From: Echinarachnius parma
Taxonomy: Eukaryota; Echinodermata; Echinoidea; Clypeasteroida; Echinarachniidae
Assembly (NCBI GenBank): GCA_037951105.1
Contig: JBAMJV010008860.1
Span: 43,798-107,797, forward strand
Reading direction: 5' to 3'
Length of the DNA: 64,000 nucleotides
Both the position numbers and the translations under genes were made by a program. The notes beneath the pieces were generated by a model that worked only from the letters and a program-made list of their open reading frames with translations, ran no database searches and was not told where the DNA came from. The first letter of the stretch is position 1, and the number at the start of each line of letters is the position of its first letter. Shown one piece after another: positions 43,921 through 56,214 of this stretch.

Positions 43921-44001
43921 CCCATACAGTAAGGGTATATTGTAAGAACAATCACCAACAGTTGGTGATTGTTTTTACAATAGACCCTTACTGTATAGGG
44001 G
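43921..44001. repeat. 81-bp hairpin
   Basis: CCCATACAGTAAGGGTATAT and ACAATCACCAAC on the left pair with the complement on the right around a single-base loop at 43960. Confidence 0.8.
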
Positions 44002-44432
44002 TAAAAGTAAATCCCATAGTTTCTACAATGTGATATTTTCAGTAATCATTTATTCCTGTATCTGTAAATTTTATAACACCTTCAAACGGGGATATCCCCG
44101 CTTTTTTCGGCATTTTTCGGCTTTTTTGGCTTATCCCCGGTTTGCCGGTGTGTAAACATGGACATATGCTCAATGGGCTGGCCGGTTTACACATACACAC
44201 ACACTCACATACACAAACAGTCCACACATACACACCATCGGTTACATAGATGTAAAATGGGCAAATAAGGGATATCCTTCAAAAATCATAATAACATACA
44301 GTACTGCCCTTAAGACGATCCCTAAAGCACCCTACAGGCTGTTCGGAAAACGGGGATATCCCCGGTTTCCGGCATATCCCCGTTTGCCGGTGTGTAAACC
44401 CGTGTGTATCCCCGTTTGCCGGTCCTTACAAG

Positions 44433-44439
<7 letters not shown>

Positions 44440-44503
<64 letters not shown>

Positions 44504-44508
44504 GCACG

Positions 44509-44539
<31 letters not shown>

Positions 44540-44610
44540 ACATGAACTGTACCTACTCACAACAAAATGACACTCACACATACATGCACTCTAACATGCA
44601 TACTCACCTG

Positions 44611-44647
<37 letters not shown>

Positions 44648-44830
44648 CATACCCACACAGACACACGCACGCACACACATTCCCACACGTACAGCCACGC
44701 GCACATACGCAAACACAAGTGACACGCGCACACAAACAATTAAACACACTCACAAACAATTACACACACACACACACACGACATACACACACACAAACGC
44801 ACACACATGTACACAAACTCACACACATTG
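44440..44830. repeat. (CA)n microsatellite
   Basis: Long CACACA runs with CGCACA and CATACA variants. Motifs GGGGATATCCCCG and TTTGCCGGTGTGTAAAC occur twice just before it (44090-44157 and 44353-44400). Reading frames are artefacts. Confidence 0.9.
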
Positions 44831-46235
44831 ATGAAATACCGCCGCGATATTTTGTAGACCTCAAATCTACCGTAGATATAAACATAGACCTATCTAGCCG
44901 GTTTTTGCTTACATTTTACTAGACATGCTCGAAGAGCTTACATAAATAACATTTTGTCAGTTTTGAAGAAAAACCTACCATCGTAGACCAACAACTATGG
45001 TATTATAAATTATATCTTACTCATTGCCTATCAAGATATATTTGTAAAGATATTATTTAAAGGTATCACTAATTCTTTTCTTAATTTTTATTTTCATTGC
45101 TTTTCAGTAGGTTTAACATGAGTTATCTTGCATGAATATATAAACATTGCTATTAAATGTAGGTTTTCGCATTAAACAACCTTATAATTTCCAACATCGT
45201 CATATTTCAATATTAGTCCATCATCAGGCCTCAATTTTACTTATTCTTTCGCGTCTCTTAGTTTAATATAATTCTTCTTTTCACCATTGGGCCTACTCTA
45301 ATAAGGAGAATAACTCGTGAGCCACAGTCAAATAATCCAGAGAAAGGAAGCTGAAAGGAAACAAAATTGGATAGATTGCGGGGTACTATAAGAGTTCTAA
45401 TGGCGTAATTCCATGGGGGTGGGGGGGGGGGGGGTGGGGGCATGGGTGCATTACCCCCAATACAATAAATCAAAAGGACAAATCCTAGATTTTGTGTGAC
45501 TGTGACCTTAATCAGTCAGTCCGATCACGCTATGCAATTATGTGTTCAACTTATACAAATATACAGTATCATACCGGCGGAATTAATTTGGTTATTATCC
45601 ATATACATGTACTTTACGTCTTCAGGAAATGCTTATTTGTAAATAACGTTCCTTCCTCACCATAGGACGCGCGAAATACATGACGTTATGCCCATACCGC
45701 TGTTCCACGAAGGTACACAATTTTTAAAATAGTTTTTATAGATAAATCATTCATGACCAAGGGCGAAGCTAAACTGATCAAGGGGGCTACCCCAATCCCG
45801 TAATTAGTCAAAACCCTCTGCCTCCCAATTATAAAACGACAAAGAAGATAACACATTAACTGCATATTTCTATTGGTTGGCACCGGTTTCTTGACTGCCG
45901 GGCCGTGGGGCTGCAGCCCCCGCACCCCTCCCCCCCCCCCCCCCCCCCACCCACCACCACCCCATGCTTCTTACCGAGCCGTTCGTTTGAACCCAATATT
46001 CGGGCATAAACAATTCATAATTATTGTTCAGACAAAAACAAAAACGTTCCATTATTAGGATAGAGTTGGGAATATGAGGACAAAGTCAGTTTATTTCAAT
46101 TTTTATAAGCGCAAATTACCCCCACCCCTTGTGGGCCTTTCTGGGTATACCGCTTAATTAAGTTGTATATCGATCGACGGATGTTCCGCGGAAACGGAGA
46201 TATTTCCAACGAAAGCAAGTAATTCAACTTATACC
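44831..46235. other. no gene seen; two G/C-run loci
   Basis: Contains a G run at 45417-45436 next to AATGGCGTAATTCCATGG and a C run at 45927-45950 next to GCTGCAGCCCCCGC. These resemble the GTGGCGTA-type repeat ends found elsewhere. Nothing else recognised. Confidence 0.4.
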
Positions 46236-46239
46236 CAGC

Positions 46240-46900
46240 ATGCCCAAGACGGACATAGTTTTAATGAAAATGCAGTCATGGAATTATCAAAAGAGAAATT
46301 ACTTGGATAAGCATGATTGCGGGAACCCTGAATGTTTAGATAGGTTACATTAATGTTTAAATTCTGCATGTCTGTTTAATAGTTTTAATGAAAATGTCAA
46401 TTTAGCAATGAAATTATTAAAACAAAAATTGCATGAACATGATTGCGAGAACTCTGAACAAATTAATGGTTAAAATGTTCAGATACCGTAGGTCACATTG
46501 CAAGAGTTTATTTACCTAAAATTTACAATTTCATTATTTCAGTATTAATGATTAAAATCTGTCTGTTTCAATCGTTTTAATGGAAATGTCAGTTAAGTCA
46601 TGAAATTATTAAAAGAGAAATTGGATGACATGATTGCTAGAACCCTTAACAAATTAATGGTTAAAATGATCAGACAGGTCACATTACAAGAGTTTATTTC
46701 AATTTCATAAAATTCACAATTTCATTATTACAGTATCAATGATTAAAATGTCAGTTAATCATGAAAATGTCAGTTAGTCATGAAATTGTTAAAAGATAAA
46801 TTGCATGAACATGATCACGGGAACCATTAACAAATTAATGGTTAAATTAATGATCAGATGGGTCACATCACATTATTTGATTTACATTCAATTCACAATT
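46240..46900. repeat. degenerate tandem repeat, about 170-bp period
   Basis: Phrases TGAAATTATTAAAA, ATTGCATGAACATGATTGCG, AACAAATTAATGGTTAAAAT and CAGGTCACATTACAAGAGTT recur four times with drift. It is non-coding. Confidence 0.7.
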
Positions 46901-48039
46901 TCATTATTACATTATTATTAATTATACTCTCTCAGTTTAAATTAAATGTGTCCATCAAAAATAGAACGCTTATGTTCAATGTGAGTAAAGAAGAATGTGA
47001 TGTTTCTCTTTGTGTTGCACCTATAACTGAGTATAATGAGCTATCTCGATCGGGGTACAACTCGATATCAAACCAGATTCCGTCTGGATATGATCTTAGT
47101 TTATTTTCATTAAAGGGACCTTATCCAAATCCAATTAACATACTTAGAACAAGATATTTACGATTGAAATGTTCAGATTTGTAATAATCCACTGGAAAGT
47201 TATAACTGTGTACAAAGTCAGTGCAATTGCGTTAACGAATATCACTTTGCATTTCGCTCATTACTCGGCCATACATAAGATCCATTGTTCACACATTAAG
47301 TAGTGGACATATCAGATCACAAACAAAATACACATTTTATCAACCATTCATTACTTATTGCACAACAAATACTAGATACCTTTATAAAGAAATGCGGCAG
47401 AATAATTATATTTATTATCATATCGTGAATAACCAACATTAACATTTATATCCGGAAATTCGCCGTTTTCCGAATTGCCTGTTGTATGCCAAATGTTACA
47501 GTGAAAACAAAACACTTGTAAGACACAAACGACCTCGACTTGTGTATTTGTTTTTGACAGATTAATCCTTGTTTGACCAACTGGTAATAAAAAAAAACCA
47601 TCTTCGCAGTGAAATGTGCTCACGATGCGATGACGTCATCTGTATGCCACAGACGACCTCTAGATGAATGTAGCCTTCTGGTAACTGTGTTGACACATCC
47701 TTGCTATAAACGTGTAATGCAGGAAATTAAACGGCACAACTAAAAGATAGTACACGTGTCCTTATTGGTAGTATAATAAGTATGCAACCAAAACAAAATG
47801 TAAAGGGGGAACAAACAATAATTTCTGTTTTTTTGTTTTAGGCATATTCCAGTTCAGTAAAACATAACTTAAACCACAAATGAAGAGCTTAATTCAAAAA
47901 GGCGCTAAATCCATTTTCTCAAACTAGGAGAAAATCAGGTGCTTTGCCTATGGGAATATGAAAATGGAAAAGTTCCATACTTCGATTTTGATTGTGTGAT
48001 TTGTCCTAAAATGTAGATTTCAGATAGCAACGTAGCTTA
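46901..48039. other. unassigned; dispersed repeat at 47193-47320
   Basis: 47193-47320 matches the intronic repeat at 30080-30210. The open frame 46858-47184 (108 codons, plus) partly overlaps the tandem repeat and is not recognised. Confidence 0.35.
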
Positions 48040-48747
48040 TTAAAGTGGACTTCCACACGATTTCAAGCTTGTAATGATTGAAAGACAGATATTCTAGGTC
48101 TATAAACACAATTTTGTATGAAAAAAGTATGATTGTGGGTTCTTATAATTGGCTTTGAAATTCTAATGACACAAATTCGAGAGCGAGCTTGTTCTATCCC
48201 ACAATGCACCAATTCGTGACGTTCGACCCTCACTATGCGCCTATCTATGTTTTTACACTGCAGCGAATGTGTTCTTTTGATCGGACCAATACAATGCTCG
48301 ATCATGAATAGTTTAGTCCACGATGCGCCACTCAACCGTGCCTTTGAGCATTACTGCATTGTTAAACCGTTTGAAAATACTTGCTTGCCCGAAATTGTAA
48401 CACGTTTGGCTTTCATTGGAATTTTAATAGACACAAAGTCCTGTAAACGTGGTTATTGAATTTGCTGGCTCTGCATGACCGGCTATTTTGAATGACACAT
48501 GCAGTGATCACAATGCAGTGGCACCGGATTCAAGCCTACTCAAGAAATAGAGCAAAGTGAGGGTACTACGTAAGGGTCTCATGATTGTGTGCAGTAAATT
48601 TAATTATTTCCTCAGAGTTAATGACATTAGAAAAATCTCTTAGAAATCAACCAAAGAGAGTCAAATCCTGAAAATATTCAAGCACATCCCTAGATTTATT
48701 TCCAATATACTGTATTCTTTTTAAACTCGTCAGGAATTCTCCTTTAA
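48040..48747. mobile_element. MITE E, copy 2
   Basis: Same element as 19684-20394. TTAAAGTGGACTTCC at the left, complement of TTAAAGGAGAATTCC at the right, TTAA at both edges. It shares GAGCGAGCTTGTTCTATCCC and GGCTCTGCATGACCGGCTAT with copy 1. Confidence 0.8.
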
Positions 48748-50145
48748 TGTACTGACATCGGTGACTCAATTTTATGGAAATTGGATTTAGCGCCTTTTGG
48801 AATTAACCTCTTCAAATATAATGTTATATCAAGTTATTGACATGTTAAAGTTAACAGTGATAAATAATTCAAAGGATGCAAGAAAAAACAATTACTTTTT
48901 TGTCTAGCTCTCGTGCTAATTTGTTTAATATTCAGTATATACATGTATCATAATTACCGAATTAAAAGAAAAATCAACCTAATTCATTACATTTAATCAC
49001 TTGAACAAAATACATGTAATATTTGGTTTGTGAATATCAAGTACAAAAACGAAATTCAAAAAAGGGTCAGCAGATGCTATACTAATTGCATGGTACGTCG
49101 TAGCGACCGTTTATTATATTGATCTCTAATTTAGAGCTCAATATATAATACAAATCAATATAATTCTACTGACAGATATTTCAAAATCTTCTCCGACTAT
49201 ATAAGCTCTTAAATGGTATTTTCTTTTAACTATTGAATTTTGACTTGCAAAAGGAGGATAGAATATTTAACGCCATTAATTGCAAGTTGTTCTATTTTTG
49301 AGAAAAGAATAGGTTATATCTATTTGAAGAGTAAAGTGTAGGAAAAAAGATGTTCCAATATTGACCCACATTTCATAAATCCATCAAAATATTAAAACGC
49401 TCTTTTTTGACCAACAATTGGTCATGGATTGCATGAGAAGAATAGATTTGTTTGTATACGTATAACCGAGCCAACTTGGGATTTGCTTTGCACTTCTTCA
49501 TGGGCGCAGGGGCACCCTTTTCTTGGGTGGGGGGGGGGGGGGTCTTTTGCCCGTCAAATAATTATTATCTTTCCGCCTTTTCACATTACAAGAAAAGAAA
49601 AAAGGGGGCTGCAGCCTCCAGCCCTTCCTCCCCGCGCCTCCTAGGGTTATACTATTACAATAAAAGTGGAATAATAATAATTTCCTACTACATGGAATTG
49701 TATTTGTGGAATTAATGACTACATCTATAAATCATTGTCATTATTTTCTTGTATCAAATAAATATTATCGGCAGTGGGTTCTCTTTATTCGTGTAAAATG
49801 CAAAGACACGCACATACATACCCCTACACTATTATCATGGTTACTTACAGCTTTTAGACATTAATTGTATAACTTGATAATTATAATGATTCAAAACCAT
49901 AACAGTGGTCCATTAACTTTGCTGAATTTAAACCCAAAATCACTTGGTCGCTTGAGATATTTTTGTTAGAATTGAACGCGTTCAGGAACGCTTTTCGATT
50001 GTATATAGTAAAAATATTGTAGTGACACATTCACACATCATTCAACATTAATAAAACAGTGATTGAAGTATCATATATCACTGTTGGATACATCTTAAGA
50101 AGTTAATTGATCACTTTAAACCGATTGACACCCTAACCACTGTTC
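48748..50145. other. no gene seen; one G-run locus
   Basis: A+T-rich, with a G run at 49528-49542 after GGCGCAGGGGCACCC. Otherwise nothing recognised. Confidence 0.4.
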
Positions 50146-50656
50146 TGCCTAGGTCACAAATGCTCCTGCAGTCGCCGTTGCATTTTCCTCGCTGTACGAC
50201 GTAGTGGGAGGTTATGCATCGTACGATTGTTACTGGCCGTAAGCCCGCAGACACGTCGTAGATAGCATCACATGGGCACCGCAAGGGCACTGCACGGCCC
50301 CAGCACGGACACCGTAGCATTTTCCCGAAAACAGTATCTTACGATTTGGCGACTGAATTTTGGGCCACTTAAATATTACGGTATAGTCGTAAATATATCA
50401 AATATATCGCGTACGAGTATATTGCGATGTCCGTACATGAGTCCCGTAAGGTGTCTGTATGAGCGCTGAGATGGTAGCAATTTACTTTTGCTTTAACTCC
50501 AAAAGTCATCACACGTGACCCGGCGAATATGTGACTATACTACACAAAGATATCACAGACATCGTACGATATCCCAACTCCCCGAAATCGTAGAAAATCC
50601 GCCGTAGATAAAAACAAAAAAATCCTGCGGCACCCGGTGTATTTGTGACCTAGGCA
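50146..50656. mobile_element. 511-bp MITE with 16-bp perfect ends
   Basis: TGCCTAGGTCACAAAT at 50146-50161 is the exact complement of 50641-50656. The interior is unusually rich in CGTACGA, GTCGTA and TATCGC phrases and has no transposase. The family is not recognised. Confidence 0.8.
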
Positions 50657-51857
50657 TTACCCAAGCAATAAACAAACACTTATCTAGATTAACGTGTTAG
50701 TACATATTTTATTATTGTAACCTCAATTTACTGTTAAACTTGAGTTATTACTTGATTTGGAATCACGTCGTAACTACTAATAAAACCGAAATCTACACAA
50801 TTAAGAAGAATAGGTTACCTTGCACAATACAATTAGCTGTTCAAGTTTTGTCGATTGAGAACATTGTGATTAAACATTGAACCTGCTGAAAGCAATACGA
50901 TCAATGGGTCAACACGGGCTAATGTTATTCGCATGATGGTGTATGTAAATGAACAAATTATACTCTAAAAGTTCTACCATTGGCGTTTATTGCTATTTGC
51001 ATTAAAACTCTTCATTATATGTATTATGCTATACTTATTGTATATACATTGTTTTTCGTATGACTGCATGTAATGAAACAATGTCATACACAATAAATTC
51101 ACCATGAATAATTTCCAATGTTCATATCTAAAATCTTTGTGCGATATAGCGAAAATTTTATAGTGAATTATATATCGAATTATCGAATTATCGAATTAAA
51201 GGATAACAAAGATAAGTTCTCCAAATATATCGTTTATTGCCAAATCGGATATTAATCTAGAGAAATAGCACTTTCTTAGAGGTGACTTTGAGTCATCGAT
51301 ATGCCCTGATAATGATATATTGCACTTAGCATTTAACATGTTTAATGTCAACTGTCATACCACTAATGATCATCAGTTAGTGTTGCACTCAACCTTTGAA
51401 AGATATTGTTAACATGGTTAAATTCTGGTCGAAAAGTCAAAAAACGACTTCTGGAACATAATTCATGAGCGGTGAATCGAAGATGTTCTTGCCAGTGCAG
51501 GCATAGCCTGGTTGGATTGGGCACGCGTATTATTTGGCATTTTTGGGGCACACTTTACGTACTATGCCTTTATTTGAAAAGAAATTCGCCACTATGTTTG
51601 TTTCTTTTTGTATTGTCTTCATTACAGTACGCCGCTGGTTCTTGTTATTGCGCATTATTAATATTCAGTCTGTCAAGAACGGAACGCGATTCTTAAATTG
51701 CTTAAAGTCCATTTTTGTTGTACTTATTTGAACCTACAGAAATATACTATTTGCACAGAGCCCTTTAAAATGCATTACTTTTTAAAGCAAATAAATGTTG
51801 TCTTTTAGACTAATAAGCATGTTCGGGTTGAATAATCTTTAAAATATCATTCATCGA
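50657..51857. other. no gene seen; 3' flank of the GPCR
   Basis: A+T-rich. A TTTATT at 51571 would read AATAAA on the minus strand and could be the poly(A) signal of the receptor gene. Confidence 0.35.
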
Positions 51858-53153
51858 TCACTCTTTGCAAATGGCTCTTTTCAAACCATTGCGAAATCCT
51901 TTGTTAGACAGGGCATATATTATTGGGTTCAGCGACATCCCGAATAGAGCGAGCTGGAGAGTAACTGTCTCAACAACAAAGGACATCCTCTGCTGGGTGG
52001 AGACCTTGATCAGCACGCATATGATGTACGGGTACCAGAAGAGGACGTACATACTGACCACCATGACCATTGTCCGTATGACCGCGATATCAGCCTTGCC
52101 GACGGCCTTGGGAGCCCCTAGTCGTTGTTGATCGAGCTCGAGACCTTGCGGCGGTACGGATGAGTTGGAATTCAAGGGTGTGACCGAGTTCTGACCGAAA
52201 CGACTTGTTGTAAGTCGGACAATCGCCAGCGACGTCCGACTCGTTACGGCCCAACGGTCAGCATCGGGTTTGTTTGAAACTGGACCAGCGCCCTCTGGCT
52301 TCACGTCTCCGGACTCACCTACGCTTATAACGGGTATGGTCTTGATATCCTGTCTCTTCTTTGTGGTGTTCTTTCGCTGATGACCGTCTAGGCGACGTTG
52401 ACTCCGAATGACGATGCGGATGATGCCGCCGTAGCTGTAGATCAACGTGGCAAGGGGGATTGTCATGAAGAATATGACGACGAAAACGGTGTACGACGTG
52501 CTCGCGATCCAGTCGTTGGTGCAGAACGGGGTTTCCTCCAGCCACCGATACTCACCCCACCCGAGCATTGGAGGCAGGGCGCTCAAGAAGCAGAACATCC
52601 AAATAAATGCAATGATTAGCCACATGTTCTTGAAAAGCGGACGACGCATCTTAATGTGTTTGACTTTGCGGTAACGGTCAACCCCAATAGCAGTCAGGGT
52701 GGTCGTCGTGGTGTAGATGGCTGTGAACTTTATCAGCGCCATTGCCTTACACGTTGCTTCCCCCATCAGCGGGACCCTCAAATAGGTTGTTGCCGTACCG
52801 TATGGCATCACCACGAGTCCCAAGATGGCACCGCAGAGGCAGAGGTTTATAGTCAGTTGGTGGGACGCGGAGCGGAGTTTCTTGACGAGGATTAACACGC
52901 TCATGACGAAGACGTTTCCGACGACCAGTGCGACGGTGAGCAGGGCCATGGTCACACACGAAGCGACGAGGAACCCCTGGTCGTAGACTACTGCGTCATC
53001 GACAGTCGTAGGACGCATGGTTACATAATATGTATCATAGGCGACCGAATGATGAGGTGTGGATGACATATTTCCACCAAGTGATAGTATTGTCACATAC
53101 ATGACATGATCACCTTTCTCTTGCTGACATCTCCGGGCGCCTTGAAAAAACAC
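51858..53153 (-). CDS. class A rhodopsin-like GPCR, orphan
   Basis: One uninterrupted frame of 431 residues with seven hydrophobic helices, so a plasma-membrane receptor coupling to G proteins. Visible class A marks: GN at 79-80 in TM1, Cys135 at the top of TM3 and Cys211 in the second outer loop (disulfide), DRY at 159-161, Trp185 in TM4, Pro233 and Tyr241 in TM5, FWYP at 372-375 in TM6, NPIIY at 409-413 in TM7. The usual TM2 aspartate is Gly108. There is no Lys at the opsin position in TM7. The third inner loop is long (about 242-355) and Ser/Thr-rich. The first Met is at 53153, but Met18 (53102) or Met29 (53069) could be the true start. The ligand is unknown. Confidence 0.92.
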   Translation of the reverse strand: MFFQGARRCQQEKGDHVMYVTILSLGGNMSSTPHHSVAYDTYYVTMRPTTVDDAVVYDQGFLVASCVTMALLTVALVVGNVFVMSVLILVKKLRSASHQLTINLCLCGAILGLVVMPYGTATTYLRVPLMGEATCKAMALIKFTAIYTTTTTLTAIGVDRYRKVKHIKMRRPLFKNMWLIIAFIWMFCFLSALPPMLGWGEYRWLEETPFCTNDWIASTSYTVFVVIFFMTIPLATLIYSYGGIIRIVIRSQRRLDGHQRKNTTKKRQDIKTIPVISVGESGDVKPEGAGPVSNKPDADRWAVTSRTSLAIVRLTTSRFGQNSVTPLNSNSSVPPQGLELDQQRLGAPKAVGKADIAVIRTMVMVVSMYVLFWYPYIICVLIKVSTQQRMSFVVETVTLQLALFGMSLNPIIYALSNKGFRNGLKRAICKE

Positions 53154-53923
53154 TCAAATACGGAGCTGTGATGAAAGAATATTTGTATTATTGATGCTGG
53201 GCGTGTACGATGAGTTACTTCAATTTGATATTTATTGTAAACATCCCCCTGAATGTGAAGACCTTTAATAATCCAAATAAATAAGTTATTCCACGCACTT
53301 TTTGATAAATAAAGAAATGTTGGAAATCGAAATGACAAAATCTGTAGTCTCACAGCATCCGAATCAACCGTTATTCACGACGCAATGACATAATATTATA
53401 TTGTGTCTCAAGCTGATCTTCCTGTGTCAAACATGTTGTCAACATTTTATTTCAGAATGAACTAGTAAATTCTGCTCAAAAGTTATAACGACGAATATCT
53501 GACAACGACGTCTGCTCGAACGGCAAATAAGATTGTAGTGCGCGGTGTTCATCAAGTTATCTTGCTATTGTGTTTCAAGTTGATCATTTATTTTACAATC
53601 AACAGTAGTTGTGTTTCTTCAAAAGTCATACGACGAAGATATGACATTTGCTCGAACGGTGTTCACCAAGTTATCGTGCAATAATGACTCAAACTGCATT
53701 GTCGATCTGTTGGTCGATCTGTAATATATCTCTTGTCAATATGTTTATTTTACTACGAAGTAGTACAGTTAATGTTGTTCTCAGTAAAGTCACTGCATGT
53801 TAGCCGAAGGTCTGACAACATCCGAACCGGCCACTGCTCGTCAGGGTTTATGACTGCCCAAGGTTCAGTCAACCAGATTTAATAGTTCTGCTTCTCATGC
53901 TTCTCTGGTTGTGGTTTATCCCA
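53154..53923. other. 5' flank of the GPCR, nothing recognised
   Basis: No gene. Phrases GACGAATATCTGACA and CTCGAACGGCAAA / CTCGAACGGTGTTCA recur at 53490-53660, a short local duplication. Confidence 0.35.
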
Positions 53924-54443
53924 GTGGCGTAGCGTGGACTGGCTTTAAAAAAAAGGAGGGGGGGGGGTTCGAATGAAGGGGTTCAAACCTTATGTATTTC
54001 TCCTTTTTTCACACATATTCCCCCTTTATGTTTGTTATTGTTTTGGGGCAAATCATGGGGGGGGGGGGGGGGGGAAGGAGGGGGCGGTGGAACAGGGAAG
54101 ATTACTCTCCTATCGGGGAAATCTTGCATCTACTTCTTCCAGATAACACGAATGTTATTCTGGCACAGCCCTCTCACTTCCTGGATAGTCTAGCCCCCAC
54201 CCTATTTGTCCTACCTGAATCAACGCCCCCCTTCTCCGACTTCCCCTGCTTTTAGGTGATTCTAACCAGTAACATAGCGTGGTCTGACGGCTGATTAATT
54301 AGGGCGAGGGGTGAGCACGCATTTTGTATTTATTTCGTTATACTTTACTCTGCTTGTGTTCTTTGTATAATGTTTTACATCAAATCAATAGAGGCACGCC
54401 CCCTCCCCCCTCCCCCCCCCCCCCCCCCCATATACGCCACTAT
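53924..54443. mobile_element. repeat with AGTGGCGTA ends and G/C runs
   Basis: The left end CCAGTGGCGTAGCGTGG is followed by a G run, and the right end is a C run followed by TATACGCCACTATA, the inverted form. A further G run is at 54058-54075. It looks like a non-autonomous element whose termini carry homopolymer runs; related ends occur at 21825 and 45400. Confidence 0.55.
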
Positions 54444-54949
54444 ACATTGTATTTACACCATTAAGTTCATTATCGCAACATGTGTACGTCACGAGTTGTG
54501 ACACATCGACACTCATATACTTGAGATGAAAATGCCAAGAAGGACAAACAAGGCAGTATGACCACCAATTTGTTATCAACAAGCGGCGCATATCCCCATC
54601 ACCGTAATTGATGCCTGCGATTTATTCCAATCTAGCTGCCACTTCATGTTTGGGATGCGTAAATCATTGATTTCTGCACTGATATTTTCTAAATTGTTTC
54701 CACCCCCCTTTTGTTTCTTAAAAAAAAAAACATGTTAACGGGTTGTGTGCTAGGGACTGCTTATAATTACCGACAATAATACGCTTAGAGGAAATTAGCG
54801 CCCAATCTTAATTGGCAACATAATTATGTTTCGGAAAACGCCGTGCCAATTTCTGCTGCTCCCGGGGTGTTTGCATTCGATATTACATGATTAGCATCAC
54901 CATCACTTGATCATCACCGAGCAGCATCTTGAAATGAATGGATAAAGGT

Positions 54950-55465
54950 GAAACATACCCTCCCTCCACACCAGTCCTTTATTTCTAGTATTCGTTTATC
55001 TGATTTTGCTTCCACGTAGCAAACAGGCCTACTACGAATTCGTGAGTATGGTGTGCACCCTATTTTGACCGTTAGTATTCCCGAGTACGATTCTGCATTC
55101 ACATATCATAAATTATGCCTGCTTACTTCTTGCCCTGAATATAGAGTCCGTTGTTTGTGCGCCCCATTTTGATTCTTATTTTTATTTCCAAGTACAATGT
55201 GCGTTAAACTTATTCTACGTCCACATAGCACAGTCCTATTTTATCTTACCCCGAACATCTAGCACGGTGTGAGCCCCATTTTGACTCTTTATCCAGAGTA
55301 CAGTGTGCGTTGATCTAATTCGTCGCCCACGCAGCATGTAAAATATCTTGCCACCAAATATTGGATATAATATGTGCACCTTATTTTATGGTTTATTCCA
55401 GAGTACAATGTGCGTGCCGTTCATCTAATTATGCGTCCACACAGCATAGCTAATTACATCTTGCC
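54950..55465. repeat. degenerate repeat of about 110 bp
   Basis: Four drifting units with the order: GTGnnCCCATTTTGAC, CCAGAGTACAnTGTGCGTT, CTAATTnnnCGTCCACnnAGCA, ATCTTGCCCC. The last unit ends in the sequence amplified downstream as a 23-bp satellite. Confidence 0.65.
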
Positions 55466-55811
55466 CCGACTATCTTGTTCAGTGTGCCCCGACTATCTTG
55501 TTCAGTGTGCCCCGACTATCTTATTCAGTGTGCCCCGACTATCTTGTTCAGTGTGCCCCGACTATCTTATTCAGTGTGCCCCGACTATCTTGTTCAGTGT
55601 GCCCCGACTATCTTGTTCAGTGTGCCCCGACTATCTTATTCAGTGTGCCCCGACTATCTTGTTCAATGTGCCCCGACTATTTTGTTCAGTGTGCCCCGAC
55701 TATCTTGTTCAGTGTGCCCCGACTATATTGTTCAATGTGCCCCGACTATATTGTTCAGTGTGCCCCGACTATCTTATTCAGTGTGCCCCGACTATATTGT
55801 TCAATGTGCCC
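55466..55811. repeat. 23-bp tandem satellite, about 15 copies
   Basis: Unit GTGCCCCGACTATCTTGTTCA, varying mainly at the TTGTTCA/TTATTCA/TTGTTCAA and ATCTT/ATATT positions. Because 23 is not a multiple of three and the unit lacks stops, three overlapping long frames arise; none is a gene. Confidence 0.95.
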
Positions 55812-56050
55812 GGACTCATCCCTGCGTCCACACTGCGTCTCAACGTGCTTCACAGTTTCAACTAATGTTCATTCCTCATTCAGACCCGAGTAACAGAGAA
55901 GGTTAGTATGGACATGCATAGAGCTGTAAATTGCACATTCGAAATGATATTTTGAGAATTTTGGTAAATCACTCATCTGGCAAATCACAAACCAGTTACA
56001 CATCTCTCAGCACTGATGTCGACGCGTTGATGAATCCGACATCTTAGACA

Positions 56051-56214
56051 GGCCCCGTTGCAGAAAGAGATACAATCGATTGTAAGTTACGATTGATCGT
56101 AAGTCAGAAAATTTACGCGTTTCAACCAATCAGATTTGCGCATCTAGAACACGTGATCTGACTTACGATTAATTGCAACTTACAATCGATTGTATCTCTT
56201 TCTGCAACGGGGCC
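56051..56214. mobile_element. 164-bp MITE with perfect 38-bp arms
   Basis: GGCCCCGTTGCAGAAAGAGA starts the left arm; 56051-56088 and 56177-56214 are exactly complementary. A second pair (ACGATTGATCGTAAGTCAG against CTGACTTACGATTAATTG) extends the stem. Confidence 0.85.

Noticed and set aside
55466-55811. CRISPR-like direct repeats
   Set aside because: The units are contiguous without unique spacers and the genome is an animal's.
55374-55906. Three overlapping ORFs with a repeating PRLSCSVCPDYL peptide
   Set aside because: A 23-bp stop-free unit rotates through all frames, so all three are artefacts of the satellite.
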